64,000 nucleotides of DNA, taken from the NCBI GenBank assembly GCA_947623965.1, contig CANQIF010000001.1, positions 124,001-188,000 of the forward strand. Direction: 5' to 3'. Position numbers and translations under genes: made by a program. Under the pieces are notes generated by a model. The model was not told the origin of the DNA, made no database searches, and worked only from the letters and a program-made list of their open reading frames with translations. Numbering within the stretch: position 1 is the stretch's first letter; each line of letters starts with the position of its first letter. Positions 1 to 8,494 of the stretch are shown here, one piece after another. This DNA comes from an uncultured Alistipes sp. GTDB taxonomy: Bacteria > Bacteroidota > Bacteroidia > Bacteroidales > Rikenellaceae.

Positions 1-1
1 C

Positions 2-772
2 ATCATCTTCTCGGGAGCCGGGCTGCCGCTGAACCTGCCCTCGTTTCTCACCGGGGGAGCCCGCACGAAACTGGCGCCGATCGTCTCGTCGGCCCGCGCC
101 CTCCGGATCATTTGCCGCAGCTGGATCGGCCGGTACCGCTACGTACCCGACGCCGTGGTGGTCGAAGGCCCCAAGGCGGGCGGTCACCTGGGCTTCTCGC
201 GCGAACAGCTCGCCGACAGCAGCTGCACGCTCGAACGGATCGTCCCCGAGGTCGTGGAGGCTGTCCGCGAAATCGAGCGGGAGCAGGGACGCCGCATCCC
301 GGTCATTGCCGGCGGAGGCATCTACACCGGCGAGGATATCTATGCGATTACGGAGCTCGGAGCCGACGGGGTACAGATGGGCACGCGCTTCGTCGCCACG
401 GAGGAGTGCGACGCTTCGCCCGCTTTCAAACAGGCCTACATAGAGGCCACCGAGGAACAGATCGACATCATCCAGTCGCCCGTCGGCATGCCGGGGCGTG
501 CGATTCGAAACTCTTTCCTCGACCGCGTGCGGGAGGGATCGACGCGACCGAAGTCCTGCCCCTTCCACTGCATCAAGACGTGCGACGTCACGCATTCGCC
601 CTACTGCATCATGCTGGCCTTATACAACGCTTTCCGCGGGCGGCTCGAGCAGGGCTACGCCTTCTGCGGTGCGAACGCCTGGCGTATCGACCGCATCGTG
701 AGCGTGCGCGAACTCATCGCCTCGCTGCGCGAAGAGTTCGACCGAAAAGTCGCTTCGCTGCGGCTTCCGTGA
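2..772 (+). CDS. Nitronate monooxygenase family protein (5' end missing)
   Basis: The frame is open from the left edge, so this is the C-terminal 256 residues or so of a longer protein. Visible signatures are the FMN/phosphate-binding core of the 2-nitropropane dioxygenase/nitronate monooxygenase (and FabK-like) TIM barrel: VVVEGPKAGGHLG, then IPVIAGGGIYTGEDI, then GADGVQMGTRFVATEE. The family oxidises alkyl nitronates using FMN; the true substrate here is unknown. The C-terminal part contains a Cys-rich stretch (CPFHCIKTC). The last codons and the TGA stop lie inside a perfect short hairpin of the intergenic repeat family (760-778), so the C-terminus may have been set by repeat insertion. 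Confidence 0.85.
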   Translation: MIFSGAGLPLNLPSFLTGGARTKLAPIVSSARALRIICRSWIGRYRYVPDAVVVEGPKAGGHLGFSREQLADSSCTLERIVPEVVEAVREIEREQGRRIPVIAGGGIYTGEDIYAITELGADGVQMGTRFVATEECDASPAFKQAYIEATEEQIDIIQSPVGMPGRAIRNSFLDRVREGSTRPKSCPFHCIKTCDVTHSPYCIMLALYNAFRGRLEQGYAFCGANAWRIDRIVSVRELIASLREEFDRKVASLRLP

Positions 773-1012
773 AGCCGCGAATTCAAAATTAAATAGGACT
801 GCCGGATAATCCCACAGTTCGGGGCGCAGCCTGCGGAGCACGCAGGTTCGGCAATGAACTGCGGGCCTCCGCTGCCGGGAGGCTGCGGCCCGCACGACCT
901 TTGCAAGGCCGATTCTCACCCCAGCCAAGCCCGCAGCCGAGTGGACGGGAGGCTGCGGCCCGCGCGGCCTTTTCAAGGCCGAAATCCAGAACGTCGGCCC
1001 GCCATCCCTGCG
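757..1012 (+). repeat. GC-rich variable-hairpin intergenic repeat, cluster 1
   Basis: It starts with the 8-bp hairpin GCGGCTTC-CGT-GAAGCCGC (760-778), which overlaps the end of the upstream gene, followed by GAATTCAAAATTAA. Next comes the conserved core (GCAGCCTGCGGAG, GCGGGCCTCCGC, GGAGGCTGCGGCCCGC). Two further short hairpins follow, around 895-912 (one mismatch) and 967-985 (CGGCCTT-TTC-AAGGCCG). The same architecture recurs in nine other clusters in this window. No convincing coding potential. Confidence 0.8.
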
Positions 1013-1047
1013 AGACGATTTTATTCCGGCACTCCCGCAACCGGGCA

Positions 1048-1082
1048 GAAGGGCGCAAATTCGCCCTTCGCGATTTTTTTTT
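1048..1082 (+). terminator. Rho-independent terminator
   Basis: Stem GAAGGGCG/CGCCCTTC with a 6-nt loop, followed closely by a run of nine T. It lies after the repeat cluster, so the repeat is probably transcribed as the 3' untranslated part of the nitronate monooxygenase message. Confidence 0.7.
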
Positions 1083-1092
1083 GCCGAAAATT

Positions 1093-1122
1093 TTTGTTTT
1101 TCGAAAATCCTCCCTATATTTG
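1093..1122 (+). promoter_or_regulatory. Bacteroidota-type promoter of tRNA-Leu
   Basis: TTTG (1093-1096), 18-bp spacer, TATATTTG (1115-1122), about 40 bp upstream of the tRNA. Matches the -33/-7 consensus of the primary sigma factor of this phylum. Confidence 0.7.
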
Positions 1123-1161
1123 CACTCCGATTGGCGCAGTTTAGTGCCGGTCGCTGGTTCT

Positions 1162-1250
1162 GCCCAGGTGGTGAAATTGGTAGACACGCTACTTTGAGGG
1201 GGTAGTGAACAATTACGTTCGTGCAAGTTCGAGTCTTGTCCTGGGCACCA
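1162..1250 (+). tRNA. tRNA-Leu (anticodon GAG)
   Basis: Acceptor stem GCCCAGG pairs with the 3' CCTGGGC. The anticodon stem CTACT/GGTAG encloses loop TTGAGGG with anticodon GAG. A long variable arm (class II) and a GTTCGAGTC T-loop are present, and the 3' CCA is encoded. Confidence 0.95.
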
Positions 1251-1292
1251 AAAACCGCGTTAGACGAAAGTTTAACGCGGTTTTGATTTTTT
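1251..1292 (+). terminator. Terminator after tRNA-Leu
   Basis: Inverted repeat CCGCGTTA...TAACGCGG immediately after the CCA end, followed by TTTTGATTTTTT. Confidence 0.75.
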
Positions 1293-1388
1293 ATGTCGGA
1301 TCGTTGCCGGCCGGAACCGGGAGCAGCGGGGGAGTGCCGCCAGCCTCCCGTCAGCCTCCCGCCAGCTTAACGCTCCTCTCCCTGCCGC

Positions 1389-1931
1389 CTATCCGATCGG
1401 GCGCAGTTCGCCCGTGGTCGAGTGCATGATGTAGCCCTTCACGACCACGTCGTGCGGTATGAGCGGGTGGTTGCGCACCAGATCGACCGTCTCGAGGATC
1501 GCCGCCTCCGTGTCGTCGAAGCCGTGCAGCCAGCTGTCGAGGTCGATGCCGCAATGCTTCATCAGCGTGATGCTGCGCTCCTCGATGCCGCGTTCGCGCA
1601 TCAGGTGCAGCATTTCGGCGCTGTTCATCCCCTGTACGCCGCACTCCGTGTGGCCGATGACCATCACCTCCTGCACGCCCAGTTCGTAGATCGCCACCAG
1701 CAGGCTGCGGACCGTGCTGTCGAAGGGGTTCGTGATCGTCCCGCCGGCATTCTTGATGATCTTCACATCGCCGTTCCGCAACCCCAAAGCCGCCGGCAGC
1801 AGCTCCACGAGGCGCGTATCCATGCAGGTCACGATCGCGATGCGCTTGTTGGGGTACTTGTCCGTAATGAAGCGCTCGTACCCCTTCTCCGCCACGAATC
1901 GGCGGTTGTAAGCCATAATTTCGTCTATCAT
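1389..1931 (-). CDS. Beta-class carbonic anhydrase
   Basis: Reversibly hydrates CO2 to bicarbonate. In 180 residues the zinc ligands and catalytic dyad are visible: CMDTR (Cys36, Asp38, Arg40) and HTECG (His94, Cys97). This is a cytosolic enzyme of the short beta-CA type, without a signal peptide. The start is the ATG giving MIDEIMAYNRRFV. It is encoded convergently with tRNA-Leu and lies 27 bp downstream of the alpha/beta hydrolase gene on the same strand, so the two may share a transcript. A role in bicarbonate supply for carboxylations is likely but inferred. Confidence 0.92.
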   Translation of the reverse strand: MIDEIMAYNRRFVAEKGYERFITDKYPNKRIAIVTCMDTRLVELLPAALGLRNGDVKIIKNAGGTITNPFDSTVRSLLVAIYELGVQEVMVIGHTECGVQGMNSAEMLHLMRERGIEERSITLMKHCGIDLDSWLHGFDDTEAAILETVDLVRNHPLIPHDVVVKGYIMHSTTGELRPIG

Positions 1932-1958
1932 CTTCTTTTTGAATTTATTAAGAATCGT

Positions 1959-2789
1959 CTATGCCTCCGGGGCCGCCCCGGCTCCGGCAAAGCGGAGCAG
2001 CGCCTCGGCCACCGCTGCGGGCTCCTCGAGGAACCCCATGTGTCCCGCGTGCCCGAGCCGAAGGACCTCGGCCTGCGGGTGGGCGGCGATCATCCGTTCG
2101 GCCACCTCGGGCGTGATGTAGCCGTCCCGGTCGCCGAGGATGAAGAGCTGCCGCACCGGCGAGCGGCGCAGCATCTCGTTGCGGTCCTTGCGCTCGATCA
2201 TGCCGTTCAGCAGCGCCACGATCCCCGCATCCTCCGTGATGAAGACCTGCTCGGCCAAATCCTCGATCGCGTCGCGCAGCCGTGCGCGGTTCTCCTCGGC
2301 AAAGCCCGCCGCCGGAGCCGAGCGGGCCAGCAGATCTTTCTTGCCCGCCTCGACGATCGCGATTTCGCGGCGGCGCGCCTCGGCCTTCTCGGGCGAATCG
2401 GCGTTGGGGGTCGAGTGGAGCAGCACGAGCCCTTCGAGCCGCTCGGGATGGCGCTCGGCCAGCGCCAGCGCCACGTAGCCGCCCATCGAGTGGCCGACGA
2501 CCGTGAACCGCTCGACGCCGAGCGCCGTGAGGGCATCGGCCACCGTGTCGGCCAGGAACTCCATCGAGTGGCAGCGCCCCTGCACGACCGAGATTCCGTG
2601 GCCCGGCAGGTCAAGCGTCACGACGCGGGCCCGCTTGTAGAGATAGGGAACGAAGTCGTCCCATACGAGCATCGATTCGAGGTAGCCGTGCAGCAGCACG
2701 ATGCAGGGCCCGTCGCTCTGCGAGTCGCAGATATGCAGCGGAGTGGCCCCCGCCAGGATGAATTTTTCCGTCATGGTCTTTTTCAGCAT
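1959..2789 (-). CDS. Alpha/beta hydrolase
   Basis: A 276-residue alpha/beta-hydrolase fold protein. The oxyanion region LLHGYLES is at about residues 32-39, the nucleophile elbow GHSMGG has its Ser at about 101, and the probable catalytic His lies near the C-terminus in [12 protein letters not shown]. No signal peptide, so cytoplasmic. Substrate unknown; the closest style is the MenH/BioH/esterase group of small hydrolases. An alternative ATG 15 bp downstream (MTEKFILAG) is equally plausible. Confidence 0.85.
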   Translation of the reverse strand: MLKKTMTEKFILAGATPLHICDSQSDGPCIVLLHGYLESMLVWDDFVPYLYKRARVVTLDLPGHGISVVQGRCHSMEFLADTVADALTALGVERFTVVGHSMGGYVALALAERHPERLEGLVLLHSTPNADSPEKAEARRREIAIVEAGKKDLLARSAPAAGFAEENRARLRDAIEDLAEQVFITEDAGIVALLNGMIERKDRNEMLRRSPVRQLFILGDRDGYITPEVAERMIAAHPQAEVLRLGHAGHMGFLEEPAAVAEALLRFAGAGAAPEA

Positions 2790-2956
2790 CTTCGGCGAAC
2801 GCGAACGCCCCGCGCGGCGGCCGGGGCGGGCGTCCGTTCCGTTTCAAAAATGCAATGTTACGGATTTTTTTGCGATTTCGTGCGTTTTTTGCTGCCGAAT
2901 CGTCGCGCCGCACCCCTTTTCGGAGCGGAAAAGACCCGGCGGAAGGGCTCCGGGAA

Positions 2957-2988
2957 TTTGATAAATTCGTATTTTATCCCTATTTTTG
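2957..2988 (+). promoter_or_regulatory. Promoter of the dapF operon
   Basis: TTTG (2957-2960), 20-bp spacer, TATTTTTG (2981-2988), 35 bp before the dapF ATG. Confidence 0.7.
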
Positions 2989-3023
2989 GAGGCTTTTATC
3001 GACTTCGTCGCAAACGGAAAAGA

Positions 3024-4055
3024 ATGACCCTGCAAACGGATTACATACGCTGCCACGGCTCGGGCAACCGCTTCCTGCTGCTGGACGCCGCCGCTGATCC
3101 GCAGCTCGAGGCGCTGGGCGAACACCCCGCCCTCGTGCGCGCGATCTGCCGGGCGGATGTTCCGACGGACGGGCTGCTGCTGACGGTGCGCCGCCCGGAG
3201 GGGCTGTTCGGCATGCGCATGTTCAACACCGACGGCTCGGAGGCCGAGATGTGCGGCAACGGCATCCGCTGTGTCGCCCGCGCCGTCGCCGAGCGGTACC
3301 TTGGCGGCGCCGAGGCCTTCGACCTCCTCTCGGGAGGCCGCCGCTACGCTCTCCGCCGCACGGAGCCGATCTATGACACGATCCCGACCTACCGGGTCGA
3401 TCTGCCGGTCCGCCTCGCCTCGGCCGACTTCCCGCCGAGCCTCGGCCGCAGGGCCGCAGGCTTCGCCGGCGGGACTGAGGCCGCTGTCGGCGGGACCGGG
3501 GAGATCGCTGGCGGAGCTTCAGGCTTCGTCGGCAGGCGGATCGAGGCGCTCGATCCCGCACTGCGCTTCACCTACCTCAACCTCGGCAACCCGCACCTCG
3601 CGGCCGCTGCCGGGGCGCTCGACGCCGCGCGGCTGGCCCGCCTCGGCGAGCGGGTGAAGGAGCTCCGGGAGCTCTTCCCGCGGGGCATCAACGTCACCCT
3701 CTTCGTGCCGGCCGGCGAGCGCGAGATTCGCACGGCCACCTACGAACGCGGCGTGGGGCCCACCTCCTCGTGCGGCACGGCCATGACCGCCTCGACGACG
3801 GCCGCCTGCCTGCTGGGGCTCTGCCCGGAGGGCGAGGAGATTCGCGTGAAGAACGCCGGGGGGATGGTCCGCTGCCGCTGCCGCCGCACGGACGGGGGGA
3901 TCGTCACCTCGCTTGCGGGCAACGCCACCTTCGAGGCCGACGGGACGCTCGAAATCGACTGGACGGCCGAACGCGTCCGCCGCATCGGCGAAGCGTCGCT
4001 CCGCCGGGACGAAATCAACCGATACCGACTTTTTTACCGATCCGTACAAGCTTGA
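3024..4055 (+). CDS. dapF: Diaminopimelate epimerase
   Basis: Converts LL- to meso-diaminopimelate in lysine and peptidoglycan synthesis. Both catalytic cysteines are present: MCGNGIRC (Cys77) and GPTSSCGTAM (Cys250), and the substrate-binding LGNPHL is also seen. The frame is open far upstream, but MTLQTDYIRCHGSGN matches the family N-terminus and follows a good promoter. At 343 residues it is longer than the usual 270-280. Much of the excess is a Gly/Ala-rich insert at about residues 143-172, between the two catalytic halves. First gene of an operon with the nitroreductase (4-nt gap) and tamL. dapD of the same pathway is also in the window (52.6 kb). Confidence 0.95.
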   Translation: MTLQTDYIRCHGSGNRFLLLDAAADPQLEALGEHPALVRAICRADVPTDGLLLTVRRPEGLFGMRMFNTDGSEAEMCGNGIRCVARAVAERYLGGAEAFDLLSGGRRYALRRTEPIYDTIPTYRVDLPVRLASADFPPSLGRRAAGFAGGTEAAVGGTGEIAGGASGFVGRRIEALDPALRFTYLNLGNPHLAAAAGALDAARLARLGERVKELRELFPRGINVTLFVPAGEREIRTATYERGVGPTSSCGTAMTASTTAACLLGLCPEGEEIRVKNAGGMVRCRCRRTDGGIVTSLAGNATFEADGTLEIDWTAERVRRIGEASLRRDEINRYRLFYRSVQA

Positions 4056-4059
4056 TCCG

Positions 4060-4806
4060 ATGAAAAATACCCTGCTCAAACACCGTTCGATCCGCAAATT
4101 CCGATCGACGCCCATTCCCGAAGAGACGCTCCGCGAGCTGCTCGAAGCCGCCACGCGCGCCTCGACCTGCGGCAATATGCAGCTCTACTCGCTCGTCGTC
4201 ACGCGCGACGAGGCGCTGCGCCGCCAGCTGCTGCCGTGCCACTTCGGCCAGCAGATGGTCGTCGAGGCCCCCTGCCTCGTCACGGTCTGCGCCGACGTGC
4301 ACCGCTTCTCGATGTGGTGCCGGCAGCGCGACGCCGAGCCCGCCTATGACAACTTCGCCTGGTTCGTGACGGCCGCGATCGACGCCCTGCTGGCGGCGCA
4401 GAACCTCGCCGTCGCCGCCGAGGACGAGGGGCTGGGCATCTGCTTCCTCGGCACGACCCTCTACACGGCCGGCGAGATCGCCCGCGTGCTCGAACTCCCG
4501 AAGGGGGTGATCCCCCTCACCGCGATCGCGATGGGCTACCCCGACGAGAAACCCGCCCTGACGGACCGGCTGCCACTCGAGGCGGTCGTCCACTACGAAA
4601 AGTACAACGACTACACGGCCGCCGAGATCGACGAGCTGTGGGCCGAGCGCGAGGAGTCGGAGCTCACGAAACGGCTCCTGGCCGAGAACGGCCTGCCGAA
4701 CCTGGCGCGGATCTTCACCGAGCGCCGCTACGTCCGCGAGGACAACCTCGCCATTTCGCGGAGCTACTTCGCGCTGCTCCGCGAGTGCGGCTTCTTCAAC
4801 CAGTAA
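4060..4806 (+). CDS. Nitroreductase family protein (NfsA-like, FMN)
   Basis: A 248-residue flavin reductase-fold protein. The N-terminus HRSIRKFRSTPIPEETLRELLEAATRASTCGNMQ is the typical FMN phosphate-binding region. The middle AAQNLAVAAEDEGLGICFLGT and the VIPLTAIAMGYPDEKP segment fit the NfsA/Frp-type subfamily. It is expected to reduce nitro compounds, quinones or flavins with NAD(P)H; the physiological substrate is unknown. ATG at 4060, four bases after dapF, and 13 bases before tamL. Confidence 0.9.
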   Translation: MKNTLLKHRSIRKFRSTPIPEETLRELLEAATRASTCGNMQLYSLVVTRDEALRRQLLPCHFGQQMVVEAPCLVTVCADVHRFSMWCRQRDAEPAYDNFAWFVTAAIDALLAAQNLAVAAEDEGLGICFLGTTLYTAGEIARVLELPKGVIPLTAIAMGYPDEKPALTDRLPLEAVVHYEKYNDYTAAEIDELWAEREESELTKRLLAENGLPNLARIFTERRYVREDNLAISRSYFALLRECGFFNQ

Positions 4807-4819
4807 CACCCCGGCAACG

Positions 4820-7201
4820 ATGCGCAAGACCGGTCGTCTTCTCTGGATCTGCTCCCTGTCGGCCCTCGTGGGGTCGGCCTGCAGCGTCACGCGCCACATC
4901 CCCGAGGGGGAGTATCTGCTGCAGCGCGTCCGCATCGAGAACGACCGCTCGGCCCCCCGGCGGGAGCGCATCCCGAAAGAGGAGCTGGAGAAGTACATCC
5001 GCCAGCAGCCCAACAAGCGCATCCTCGGCACGAACTTCTACGTCTGGCTCTACGGGCAGGCCGACAGCACGAAGCACAACGGCTGGAACAACTGGAAACG
5101 GCGCGTGGGGCAGGAGCCCGTGCTGCTCGACATGACCTACACGCGGCGCAGCGCCCAGAACCTGAAGGTCTACATGGACTCGAAGGGCTACTACGCCTCG
5201 GAGGCGACCTTCGAGGTGGACACCCTCTCGCGGCGCAAGCGGGCGAAGGTCACCTACCGCACGCGGCAGGGGGCGCCCTACCGCATCTCGCAGCTCGGCT
5301 ACGACTTCCGCGATCCGTCGCTCGCCCCGCTCGTGCTGGCCGACACGGTCCATACGCTCCTCCGCCCGGGCGACATCTTCGACATCACGCAGCTCGATGC
5401 CGAGCGCGAGCGGATCACGGCCTACCTGCGCAACCGCGGCTACTACAACTTCTCGGCGGGCAACATCGAGTATATCGCCGACACGCTGGGCGGCGACCGC
5501 CGCGTGGGGCTCACGATGGTCGTCAAGCCCCGCACGACGGGTTTCGACGCCGGGGGACGGCCGGTCGCCGAGCAGAACACGGTCTACCGGATCGGCCGGA
5601 TCAACATCTTCCCCGACTACGACCCGACGGCCGCGGTGCTCCACCCCGACAGCGTGCAGCACCGCGCGGACACGGTGACCCGCTACGGGATCAACGTCAT
5701 CTACAACGGCCGCCGCAACCTGCGCCACGCCGCCCTGCGCCAGGCCGTGACTTTCCGCACCGACGAGCGCTACAGCCCCGACGAGGTGAACCGCACCTAC
5801 GCCGACCTCATGGCCTTCGGCTTCTTCCGCAGCGCCCGTATCTCCTTCACGGAGCAACCCGAGCGGATCACCGTCACCGACACGATCCGCGTCATCGAGC
5901 CCAACGGCGCCGAGGAGACCACCGTGCGCCGCACGACCGAGGGGGTGCTCGACTGCAACATCTACTGCACGCCGACGCTCAAGCAGAGCTTCAAGGTCGA
6001 GCTCGAAGGGTCGACCACCTCGAGCTTCTACGGGCTGAAGGCGACCGTGGGGTACCAGAACCGCAACATCTTCCGCGGGGCCGAGTCGTTCGACATCTCC
6101 TTCTCGGGCGGTTACGAATTCATGAAGGCGAAGGAGGCCGTCATGCGCCGCGCCACGGAGATCGGGGTCAAGGCGGGGCTCACGTTCCCGCGCTTCCTCA
6201 TTCCGGGGGGCGACCGCCGCTTCCGCTCGGTGCTCCAGCCCAAGACGAAGCTCGAAACCTCGGTCAACTTCCAGAACCGCCCCTACTACCGCCGCACGCT
6301 GACGAGCATCGGGCTGGGCTACCAGTGGAGCAATCGCCGCTACTCGAACTTCGTCCTGCGGCCGATCGACATCAACGTAGTGAAGGTGTCGCGCCTCGAC
6401 TCGGCCTTCCTGAGCCAGACGCAGAACAAATACCTCATCAACAGCTACAAGACGCAGCTCATCGCAGGACTCTCGTTCAGTTACGCCTACAACAACCAGC
6501 GGCGCAATCTCGGCGGCAACGCCACGGTGGTCCGCTTCAACGTCGAGACCGCGGGCAATCTGCTCGACGGCATCGAGCACCTCTTCTCGAACCCGCGCTC
6601 GGAGGGGTATTACACGCTCTTCGGCATCCGCTACTCGCAGTACGTCCGTACGGACCTCAGCCTGAGCCGCAAGATCATGCTGGGCGAAAAGACGGCCGTG
6701 GCGGGGCGCCTCTACGGAGGGGTCGCCAAGGCCTACGGAAACTCGGACGCGGTCCCCTTCGACCGGCTCTTCTATGCGGGCGGCAGCAACAGCATGCGCG
6801 GCTGGGCGCCCCGCACGCTCGGCCCGGGATCGGTGCCCGACCCGCACTCCGACTATCCCGCCCAGCTGGGCGACATGAAGCTGGAGGCCAACCTCGAGCT
6901 GCGCTTCCCCATCTGGGGCATCGTCCACGGCGCCACTTTCTTCGATCTGGGCAACATCTGGTACCTGAAGTCCGACGCCAGCGAATACGCCCCCGAGGCG
7001 GTCTTCCACCTGCGCGACTTCTACAAGCAGCTGGGCTTCAATACGGGGCTCGGGCTGCGCTTCGACATCAAGTTCGCCGTGCTGCGCCTCGACTGGGGCG
7101 TGCAGCTCCACAACCCCAACCGGCCCGAGGGGCACCGCTGGATCCGCCACTTCCGCTGGTCCAACACCGCCTTCAATTTCGGTGTCGGCTACCCCTTCTG
7201 A
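4820..7201 (+). CDS. tamL: TamL: lipidated BamA/TamA-family outer-membrane protein
   Basis: A 793-residue Omp85-superfamily protein. The N-terminus is a lipoprotein signal peptide (ALVGSAC, lipidated Cys21), the feature that distinguishes the Bacteroidota TamL type from TamA/BamA. POTRA-like repeats follow (about residues 30-390), then a 16-strand barrel with the conserved GGSNSMRGWAPRTLGPGS segment near residue 650 and a C-terminal aromatic residue. Family members help insert or fold outer-membrane proteins or maintain the envelope. In other Bacteroidota tamL is often followed by tamB; here the next gene is gpsA, so the partner must lie elsewhere or be absent. Third gene of the dapF operon. 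Confidence 0.88.
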   Translation: MRKTGRLLWICSLSALVGSACSVTRHIPEGEYLLQRVRIENDRSAPRRERIPKEELEKYIRQQPNKRILGTNFYVWLYGQADSTKHNGWNNWKRRVGQEPVLLDMTYTRRSAQNLKVYMDSKGYYASEATFEVDTLSRRKRAKVTYRTRQGAPYRISQLGYDFRDPSLAPLVLADTVHTLLRPGDIFDITQLDAERERITAYLRNRGYYNFSAGNIEYIADTLGGDRRVGLTMVVKPRTTGFDAGGRPVAEQNTVYRIGRINIFPDYDPTAAVLHPDSVQHRADTVTRYGINVIYNGRRNLRHAALRQAVTFRTDERYSPDEVNRTYADLMAFGFFRSARISFTEQPERITVTDTIRVIEPNGAEETTVRRTTEGVLDCNIYCTPTLKQSFKVELEGSTTSSFYGLKATVGYQNRNIFRGAESFDISFSGGYEFMKAKEAVMRRATEIGVKAGLTFPRFLIPGGDRRFRSVLQPKTKLETSVNFQNRPYYRRTLTSIGLGYQWSNRRYSNFVLRPIDINVVKVSRLDSAFLSQTQNKYLINSYKTQLIAGLSFSYAYNNQRRNLGGNATVVRFNVETAGNLLDGIEHLFSNPRSEGYYTLFGIRYSQYVRTDLSLSRKIMLGEKTAVAGRLYGGVAKAYGNSDAVPFDRLFYAGGSNSMRGWAPRTLGPGSVPDPHSDYPAQLGDMKLEANLELRFPIWGIVHGATFFDLGNIWYLKSDASEYAPEAVFHLRDFYKQLGFNTGLGLRFDIKFAVLRLDWGVQLHNPNRPEGHRWIRHFRWSNTAFNFGVGYPF

Positions 7202-7270
7202 CCGGGAGCCGCCGTCTTCTCCGCTTCGGCGCCGGGAAGGGGTTCTCCGTGCGAATTGCCCCCGAAAACA

Positions 7271-7301
7271 TTTGTTTTTTCCACCGAAAGGCGTATCTTT
7301 G
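7271..7301 (+). promoter_or_regulatory. Promoter of gpsA-pgi
   Basis: TTTG (7271-7274), 19-bp spacer, TATCTTTG (7294-7301), 28 bp before the gpsA ATG. A near-perfect consensus. Confidence 0.8.
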
Positions 7302-7328
7302 TAGGAACTAACCGAAAAAAAAGCGCCG

Positions 7329-8336
7329 ATGGAGTACAAGATCGATTCGAATGCACGCTGCGCCGTCATCGGCTACGGCACCTGGGCGACCGCACTGGTC
7401 GGGGTGCTTGCAGCCCACGAAGCGCGCGTAGGCTGGTATGTCCGCAACCCCGAAGTACTCGAATCGCTGCGCACCGAAGGGCGCAACGTCCGCTATCTGA
7501 GCGATCTGGAGTTCGACTGCGACCGCATCGCCCCCTCGGACGACCTGAACGATGTGGTCCGCGGCGCCGATATCATCCTGATGGCCGTTCCGTCGGCCTA
7601 CCTCAAATCGTTCCTCGAACCGCTGACCGAATCGCTGCAGGACAAGTTCATCATCTCGGCGATCAAGGGAATCGTGCCGGGCGACTACAAGACCGTCGTC
7701 GAATACCTGCACGACCGCTACGAACTTTCCTACCGCCAGATCGGCCTCATCACGGGGCCGACGCACGCCGAGGAGGTCTCGCGCGAACGGCTCTCGTACC
7801 TCACGGTCGTCTGCACCGACGCGGACAATGCCCGCCTCATCGGCCAGAAGCTCGCGACGCCCTACATCCGGCTGACCTACTCGGCCGACCTCTACGGCAC
7901 GGAATACGCCGCCATCCTCAAGAACATCTACGCGCTGGCCGCCGGCATGGCGATCGGGTTGGGCTACGGCGACAACTTCCTGGCCGTCCTCATTTCGAAC
8001 TGCGCCGCCGAGATGACGCGTTTTCTGGAGGAGAGCTACCCTTACGAACGCAACACGCAGGCCTCGGCCTACTTGGGCGACCTGCTCGTCACCTGCTATT
8101 CGATCCACAGCCGCAACCGCCGCCTCGGCCTCATGATCGGCCGCGGCAACTCGGTCCGCACAGCCCTGCACGAGATGACGATGGTGGCCGAGGGCTACTT
8201 CGCCGCCGACTGCATCCGCCACATCAACTTCCGCCACCGGATCGAGATGCCGATCGCCGAGATGGTCTACAAGGTGCTCTACGAGGGGGCCTCGGCCCGC
8301 AAGTCGATGAAGGCCCTTACGCAGAAACTGATCTGA
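7329..8336 (+). CDS. gpsA: Glycerol-3-phosphate dehydrogenase [NAD(P)+]
   Basis: Makes sn-glycerol 3-phosphate from dihydroxyacetone phosphate for phospholipid synthesis. In 335 residues the N-terminal nucleotide-binding motif is [32 protein letters not shown] and the catalytic-Lys segment [22 protein letters not shown] follow. C-terminal GRGNSV and YEG blocks are also present. Followed after 158 bp by pgi on the same strand, an order that links glycolysis-derived triose phosphate to lipid synthesis. Confidence 0.95.
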   Translation: MEYKIDSNARCAVIGYGTWATALVGVLAAHEARVGWYVRNPEVLESLRTEGRNVRYLSDLEFDCDRIAPSDDLNDVVRGADIILMAVPSAYLKSFLEPLTESLQDKFIISAIKGIVPGDYKTVVEYLHDRYELSYRQIGLITGPTHAEEVSRERLSYLTVVCTDADNARLIGQKLATPYIRLTYSADLYGTEYAAILKNIYALAAGMAIGLGYGDNFLAVLISNCAAEMTRFLEESYPYERNTQASAYLGDLLVTCYSIHSRNRRLGLMIGRGNSVRTALHEMTMVAEGYFAADCIRHINFRHRIEMPIAEMVYKVLYEGASARKSMKALTQKLI

Positions 8337-8494
8337 AACGCGTGGGGGGGGGAGAAAGCAGTTGCACGGAGCCCGAGACAAAAGGTGCTGCAAAAGGTGT
8401 TGCCGTGAAGGCTTTTGCAGCGAAGGAGCTGCAGCCGCATGGGTCTTCGCCCGGGGACAACAAGCGTAACCAACAACCAAACAACCAAATAACC

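Noticed and set aside
1422..3023. 877-residue protein including dapF
   Set aside because: The upstream 534 codons are the antisense of the carbonic anhydrase and alpha/beta hydrolase genes; dapF starts at 3024 after a good promoter.
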